From: Clytia hemisphaerica
Lineage: Eukaryota > Cnidaria > Hydrozoa > Leptothecata > Clytiidae
Length of the DNA: 64,000 nucleotides
Direction of reading: 5' to 3'
NCBI GenBank assembly: GCA_902728285.1
Contig: CACVBU010001199.1
Location: 351,844 to 415,843, forward strand
Under the pieces are notes generated by a model, which saw nothing but the letters and a program-made list of their open reading frames with translations, was not told where the DNA came from and did no database searches. The stretch's first letter is position 1, and each line of letters opens with the position of its first letter. Below, in pieces: positions 57,882 through 64,000 of the stretch. The position numbers and the translations under genes are program-made.

Positions 57882-59852
57882 AGCTAGGGCAATGCGTTGG
57901 ATCAGGTGTAGTGTAGGAAACTTTATAATGAGTAAAACAAATATGTAAGACGTTTGTCAATATTTGTTTGTTTGTGATGTTTTTTTTCATAAAATACCGA
58001 TGTTGTAAATGATTCACGAGGAAGGAAATTATTGCCAAATGGGTCGGCTAGGATGGGATGACGAAGAATGTGAGCTTCTGAGAATATAGAAGATATCAAA
58101 TAAAGATTTAGATTACTGTTTCTTAGCTTTAGAAACGTTCTCCCAAGCTATGCCATCTTTTCATAGTGATTGGGGTCTAGAGAAAATTTGATATTCATGA
58201 TTTGAAGTTTTCTTTGGAAACACTCCGGTTTCTGCCAGTAGGCACCAGTAGTGGCAAATTCAAGCTGTAAAAACCAGAACGGAAGAAAACCAGGGTGTTC
58301 AGCGTCATGAATCTCGTGAATTACTGCTTCTGAGCTTTAAAAACGGTCGTCAAACTGTAAGTGTTATTTTCATAGCGAGTTGTGTCTAGAGAAATTATAT
58401 TGAAGTGTTTTCGTTGTAAGGCACTTAAAAAACTTAAGTCTGATTTACACCTCGCGTGATTGCTTCTTTTCTTGCGTGAGAAGTTTGACATGGTCAATCA
58501 GCTGGGTCGTTTTAGTCAATTTGATTTTGTTTTCGTTTTAATTGTGGAGATCATTTCTGTTGTCTGGGGAGGAAAAATATGACTTGCACTGCAAGGCTCT
58601 TGTGGAAAACATTCAGTGAAAAAGCTGTTTAATGACGATATTTAGAGTTTCTCTGAACAGGTAGTTTGTATGTGATGTATGCAATTTTGAAGTTTGTTAT
58701 GAAAAAATATAAGGAGCTTAGAATTTATATTTGAAGTACGTTAGATCCGAAAGTGGCTTGGGAGATTCTGTATCCTCACATTTGTGGAGGATTCTCTGAT
58801 CGATTAACTAGAAATATATATTAGAAATATATGGCCATAGGAAGCATTTTGATATTGGAGAGAGGGAAGATTATTGGCAGATTGGGGGCGAAGCTCCCTC
58901 TCGGTAGTTACGGCGCTGTGTTTACCTTTTGTCTCTCTTTCGTCATATCTTGCTTTATACTGTACTCACTTAGTTTCAACAATTAATCGAATTCTGATGT
59001 TCTCACAAGAAGTTTTAACAAGATTTCGATGAGGAGTTTGTAACACAATGATAAATCACTCCTTCTGATGAAATGATGAGAAAAAATGAGATACAATCAA
59101 ACATTATTCTACTAAATGGTTTAATACTTCTATTTGTCATTTGCTGTGACTTTTGGTTTGCTGGACTTGAAGATGTTTCTGTTTCTGTTTGCTGTAATAT
59201 GGCACAATGGTCAATTTTAAAGTTTTTTTATTTCCAGTATTTCGACAGTTTTGAAAGACACATACAAATTTATTTACATTCATTTCGTATTTTTGTGACT
59301 CCAATTTGTTATATGTGGGTTTATTCTAAACAAAAGTCATATAATCATCATTTCTCAGATACTGGTTTACTTTTTTTCCAGCTGGCATATACAACGCAGT
59401 GGATCTGAGGAGGGCTCAAAATTTATGATGGCAGAGAATGTTTCATTTAGCCATACTCCTTATAAAAAAATAAAGACTCTCCGTCAGATAGACGTTCAAA
59501 CAACATCTAGAGAAAATATTTCGAAAACAAGGCCAAATTGGTTAACTGTGAGACAGAGGTTTTATTTTGTTTTTATAGAATTACAAATGAAGAATTAACT
59601 CTCTGACGAACTATAGATTCTCGACCGGAAAATTCTTAGCAAGCTAAGTGCATTGGTTAGTATTACTCGAGGTGGCGAACCGAATATTCAGGTCAATTGT
59701 ATTTCTTTCATTCTTCGAATAGGTGAAATTCGCCGTTCGCCAGGTCAAGATAAGATGCCTGAAGAAAGAGTTTTTAGATCATTGCAAAGTATTTTATATA
59801 TATTTTTCTTTAATTTTTTCGTTTTCATCAGCTCAAAACACCGACAAAAAAG
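57882..59852. other. Intergenic DNA upstream of the claudin-like gene
   Basis: No gene is firmly seen. A hydrophobic 111-codon frame (59073-59408) is not convincing. A possible 5' UTR acceptor (TTTTCATCAG) lies just upstream of the claudin-like start codon. Confidence 0.35.
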
Positions 59853-60786
59853 ATGAAAGTTAGCAATTTCTCGAACACTTGGATTTTGTTACTTGATGTT
59901 GCTGTTCTTGGTTGTCTTATTGCTTCATGGATAGGTCATGAATGGTATGTTTTCCTCGATGAACATGACCTCACATTCCCTATTGAAATCACTTTTGGTC
60001 TATGGGAAAGATGCTCCATAACATTGACATCTACAGCGTGTATCAAGTATGAGTTACACCTTACATGGATGAAAATAGTACAATGTTTTATTGTTATATC
60101 CAGTGTGTTGACTGTTTTGGGAACTGTATTTACTGGAGCAGTGTTCATGAAAAGTTGCTACAACAAATGGTCGATGGCTATCAAACTTCTTGTTGGTGGG
60201 TGACTTTGATTTTCATAGCATGAAAAGATTAAATTCTTTTCAACTTTCCTTTAACTCTTTTCCAGTTTTGGATTATAGTCATAAAGTACTCATCTATATA
60301 TCTCAAGACTCGGTGATAATCCTTAAGCCACAATAGGAAAACAAATACGAAGGGTTGTAACAATAAATTGCTTACATTGAGCGAGGCTACCTAAAAGCTT
60401 GTTTATTTCCCAGTATAGATGCGAGTCGAGTAAAATATTCCGGAGTAGGAGACAAAATTAAAGAATATCACACTCGTTGAGTATGAATCTCTAGCCAACT
60501 CATCATTTACCCCAATAATGTCCCAGTGGGTCTTATTCTGCCTTTTCCAGTTTTTTGTTTTCTTTTAGTTGGTTTCACAACCGCGGCAGCTGGAATCTTC
60601 TATCACAACCATTCCACACTTCTTCCGATGTCTGTAGACGTCCGTGCGATTCAATATGGATGGTCTTTCCACGCTACAATAGCCGCCATCATCATTCTCA
60701 TCGTTTCTTTTATCATACAACTCTTTTCGTTCGTTTATTTGAGAGATAAAGAAGTTGTGGAAGTTCAATACCAGATGGCGTTGTAA
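59853..60786 (+). CDS. Claudin-like four-TM protein
   Basis: Two exons, 59853-60195 and 60569-60786, join in phase (GTT G|TT GGT) to give 186 residues. Four hydrophobic segments are visible. TM1 follows the N-terminus (WILLLDVAVLGCLIASWI), TM2 and TM3 flank the intron (VISSVLTVLGTVFTGAVF; VGFTTAAAGIFY), and TM4 is near the C-terminus (TIAAIIILIVSFIIQLFSFV). The first extracellular loop carries the claudin/PMP22 signature GLWERC plus a second cysteine (STAC). The C-terminus ends EVQYQMAL, not a standard YV PDZ ligand. It should sit in the plasma membrane, and a junctional role is only inference. A second GT in the run GTTGGTGGGTGA is an alternative donor but breaks the frame. Confidence 0.78.
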
Positions 60787-62317
60787 AAAATCTCTTCCTT
60801 TTGAACGAGGCAAACGTTGGCCGGGATAGCGAGGCAGCAATATTGAAATGTTGTTATGGAGGGTTTTTTAGAAAAACAAAAAGTCAACTTTAAGGGACTC
60901 TTAAAACTTTAAATGATTGCAACCCAACGGATGCAAATTAATGTTTTGTGAATAATGAATGTACTAGTAAGGGCCAGGGCAAACCAGTACTACATTTCAT
61001 CCAATATGATTTTCCAATGTTGGATGAAATGTTTGATGGAAAAACTTGCGTTAGACGAAGCAAAAATCAATGCCGAGGCAAACCGAGTCCGGCCACGCTG
61101 GAAGATAGGAAAGTAGTAAAGCACAAATATTTACCCCCGGGGGGATTACTAGGGCTGCGAGCTGACGGGGGATGCCACCCGAGTGTCGACCCTTGAACCC
61201 TTACCGAGACTAAAAAGGAGGAAAGAAAAGGAAAATTTTGTGAATTTTACGACCCTTATCGGGACAAATTTGACGCATTTGATCCTTAGGGGAAACTGAA
61301 ATTTGATTTCTGACCCTTAGCGGGACTTTGGTACCCTGAGTATCAGAGGTTAAGTTTTCAAAGAAAATAGTAACCTCTGTAGACAAATAATAGAAATTTT
61401 ATCGCGCATGTGTCAATCTAATCACTGTAGAAAAAATCAAAGATGAAGAGCAAATATTACCATATTAATGTCTAGCAGACTGTATCAGTATGCAGTTTAC
61501 TATTTAAGAATTCCCCAGAAACCTCCAAGTGTAGTTGAAATGAGTTTATTTCGAAAGAAATCTTTTACATGATCCCCAAATGTATAACAGTAATTACTAA
61601 ACTTTTAATTATGGAAATGTCACTTTAATTGAATCGAAATAATAGACAGACTTTATGTTATGATTCTCTATCACTGACTCTTTTTACAAAGCATTGATGA
61701 CTTTTTGTAAGTTGTGTTTTCAACGACGGGAATAAAAATATCGACTATGACGCTCATCCAAGATCTTGGATGGTCGTCATGGTTACTTTTGTCTTCGCTG
61801 ATTGCGCGATGAATAGAATCTCGATTCGTCGGCACAGCGTAAATATATGATTTTCAGCTGTGCTTTTCACGGTAGGACTTTGGAAATCCAAAAAAGGTAC
61901 CCTTAAGGGCGGCACATACCGTGCCCTCCATTTGCCTAAGTACCCCCCCCCCCGGGTATTTACCCCGCCAAGATACAGGAGTCAAAGAGCTTTTTCTATT
62001 TAATCCGACTTTACTGATTTTTTTAAATCAGAAAATTGTGAAATGTACCCGTGTTATCTACTTTTCACGCTCGAGAAAATTTTCGAGAAGGAAGTCGGAA
62101 TATCGGGTGAATTCTTCATACTAGTCATAGACAAAGTATTGTTAAGAATTAAGAATTTATTGATATTGTAAAATTGTATATACACAGTTGAATTTTTAAA
62201 ATAAATTGTTTTATTTAATAAAATGCTACGTAAGAAATTTTTATCATTAGCTATTTATAATTTATAGTTTTGTGTTGATAAGGAAACCAATTATAGGAGA
62301 TCATTTATCATCGCTTT
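60787..62317. other. Intergenic DNA
   Basis: No gene is seen. Pieces of the CGACCCTTA/poly-C repeat occur at about 61135-61340 and 61870-61965. The right end is the 3' UTR side of the next minus-strand gene. Confidence 0.4.
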
Positions 62318-63771
62318 TCATTCTTCGTCTGAACTCATGTCCGATAACAGCCCCATATGGTCTAATCCGTACAAACGAGTCTCTGGCTGAAAAATAAAAT
62401 TGAGTTACAATTTTAGTGTTGAGCTACTTCAGCTATAGTAGTTCCAGATATGGTTTCGACCCTGAAAAGAACTCTCAAATTAACAGCCGAGATTTTCTAG
62501 ATCTTAAAATTTCACTTTTTGTTCGTCCCATATTTTCATTTAGATATCTCTCAATTCAAAAACCATATTTCTTTAAATAATTAAAAACATTTGCTAGTCT
62601 AGATATCCTAGCTTCTTTTGCCAATCTTTTGCTTTTACTTTTTTTTAGGATGTCTTTCAATACACCGTTTAGGAGTCTTACTACTCCACCGTGTTCCACC
62701 GTAAAAACGGTAGGTAAAAATGCGCACTTTAGTACTGTGGAAGGTTAGAGGAATGTAAACATTGTCATTTTCTTTATTTCCTTTAAGAAAATGATTTAGA
62801 TATTTGAAAATGATATCAATGATAATTTTATGGATCTCTCCTGAAAATTTCACAAAAATTCATTATCAGGAAAAGAAGTTATGATTAAAAGGAGTTCTTT
62901 ACCTACCATTTCTCTATTAGGTTTCCTTACGAGAACCGGAATTTTACCTACCGTTTTTTTACCGGAAAGAGCGGCCGCTAAAATCAAAACAATGGAAAAT
63001 TGTTAGAAGTAAGTATTTACCTTTCCTCCATAGTAATTAACTTTTCTCAAGTTTCTTCTTTTGATGCACCTCATGATCAAGACAGCGATACTGAAGCAAA
63101 ACGCACCAAATAAACCAGACACCACTGGTATCAATAAATTTGAGAACAGAAATTGCACGCTCTAAAAATAAAATAAAAAGCTTCACAGGTGATTTTTAGT
63201 TCCTTTAGTTACAGATTCAGTGAGACTAGGGCCCTACTCACTGGGAAGGTTTCCTAGAAGATTAAAGACTCTTTAATTCCCTCGGGAAAATGTCTCAGAT
63301 CGGAACGAGAAACATTATTACTGGACCACTGAGACATGGGGAATTTAATACTCCAACGGAAATTGTCCTAACAGTTTATCCAGGGATGAGACAATAAAAC
63401 CAAAAATAATGATTGTGAAGTCAATAAGATAATAGTGAGTGAATGTTTCGGAGGATATCGAGGGCACCAGTAAGTGAAGTCGATATAAAACAAAGTCTAT
63501 AAGTTGATGTAGGCTCTATATCTTTGCTCACCTAAACAGACGACTGTATTTTGGTGTTTTTACCATTGTCAAGCAAGGTGGGCGGCAAGTTTAGGGACAT
63601 GTCAACTTTATATACCGTCTCATTCGCTTTACCTCGAATGCAAACTCGGTAATATGAAACTTTGACTGGCAAGTCGAGCTGTTTATTCCTAGAATTAAAC
63701 AGGAGATGAAAGGATATCACCTACCTTAGCTTGAGCTGATTTTTCAACGGTATTTTCTTGGGGTGCTTGCG
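62318..63771 (-). CDS. 3' exons of a single-pass membrane protein (5' part outside window)
   Basis: Three exons fit in phase: 63771-63725 (47 nt, Gln/Ala-rich stalk, QAPQENTVEKSAQAK), 63161-63021 (141 nt) and 62386-62318 (stop TGA). The middle exon encodes a transmembrane helix (LIPVVSGLFGAFCFSIAVLI) followed by a basic stop-transfer (MRCIKRRNLRK) and NYYGG. The tail ends GLLSDMSSDEE, acidic, with YGLDH. It is a type I or similar protein with a short cytoplasmic tail. The ectodomain lies beyond the right edge, so the family cannot be named. The exon at 63725 begins after TTTCAG with two bases of a split codon, proving further 5' exons. Confidence 0.7.
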
Positions 63772-64000
63772 CTGAAATAAAGGAATGGATGGATTATATG
63801 ATATTTATTAGTTTTCATCAGAATGGTCATTTGCAACACATTATCACACGTAATTCTACAGAATACGTAGATGGTGTAAATTTAAGATTTACGGATAGAA
63901 TTATTATTCTAAAAAATATGTAGATTTCATATTTCTACAGACATCTGTAGAATTACGGCAAAATAGTAGATTGCTACACAACAGAGTCTATATTGTATAC
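63772..64000 (-). other. Intron of the partial membrane-protein gene
   Basis: Sequence upstream of the stalk exon to the window edge; no further exon is visible. Several ATTCTACAGA/TCTGTAGAAT-like units lie near 63855-63960. Confidence 0.4.

Noticed and set aside
59073..59408. A hydrophobic 111-codon ORF upstream of the claudin-like gene
   Set aside because: Composition is AT-driven, with no family resemblance and no clear splice partner.
60948..61196. An ORF after the claudin-like gene
   Set aside because: It overlaps a poly-C/GGG dispersed repeat at its end and has no domain.

Overview
This is a metazoan nuclear fragment. It is AT-rich, its genes are split by GT-AG introns, and its spacers and introns are crowded with short inverted-repeat (MITE-like) elements. 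I infer a cnidarian. The intronless class A GPCR carries the NRFLEIYLNIKY-type block I associate with cnidarian receptor expansions. The retroelement remnants and the EMI/EGF/Sushi/TSP1/ConA-like domain mix also fit. No species can be named from sequence alone.

Layout. 1-3813: repeats and unassigned DNA. 3814-6952 (+): the 3' three exons of a TTLL12-like gene with a NudC/p23-type CS domain nested inside it. 6953-10551: mobile elements. 10552-15173 (-): a complete eight-exon gene for a secreted TSP1 + three ConA-like domain protein. 16126-17223 (-): an intronless GPCR. 20760-29320 (+): a ten-exon secreted EMI-EGF-EGFx3-TSP1 protein ('gene B') with an in-frame TGA in the TSP1 exon. 30864-51612 (-): a very large EMI-EGF-Sushi-...-Ig-Ig-ephrin-receptor-like-TM receptor ('gene C', about 2,500 residues), with two sterically exclusive EMI exons, one frameshift and one in-frame TAA. 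53078-53785 (-): a glyoxalase/VOC pseudogene. 59853-60786 (+): a claudin-like four-TM protein. 62318-63771 (-): the last exons of a single-pass membrane protein whose 5' part lies beyond the window.

Genes B and C are tail-to-tail paralogues. They share the order signal peptide - EMI half 1 - EMI half 2 - short EGF - calcium-type EGFs, with the same intron phases in the shared exons. One product should be secreted and the other membrane-anchored with a tyrosine-containing tail. Tandem exon duplication, alternative EMI exons and fresh coding lesions suggest a rapidly evolving recognition locus. That reading is inference; the exon structures are read from the sequence.

Exon limits were set by splice consensus and checked by reading-phase arithmetic. 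Every exon of the ConA gene, gene B and gene C closes in phase, apart from one gene C exon that is one base short. Non-coding entries are limited to elements with visible terminal repeats, target-site duplications or several copies.
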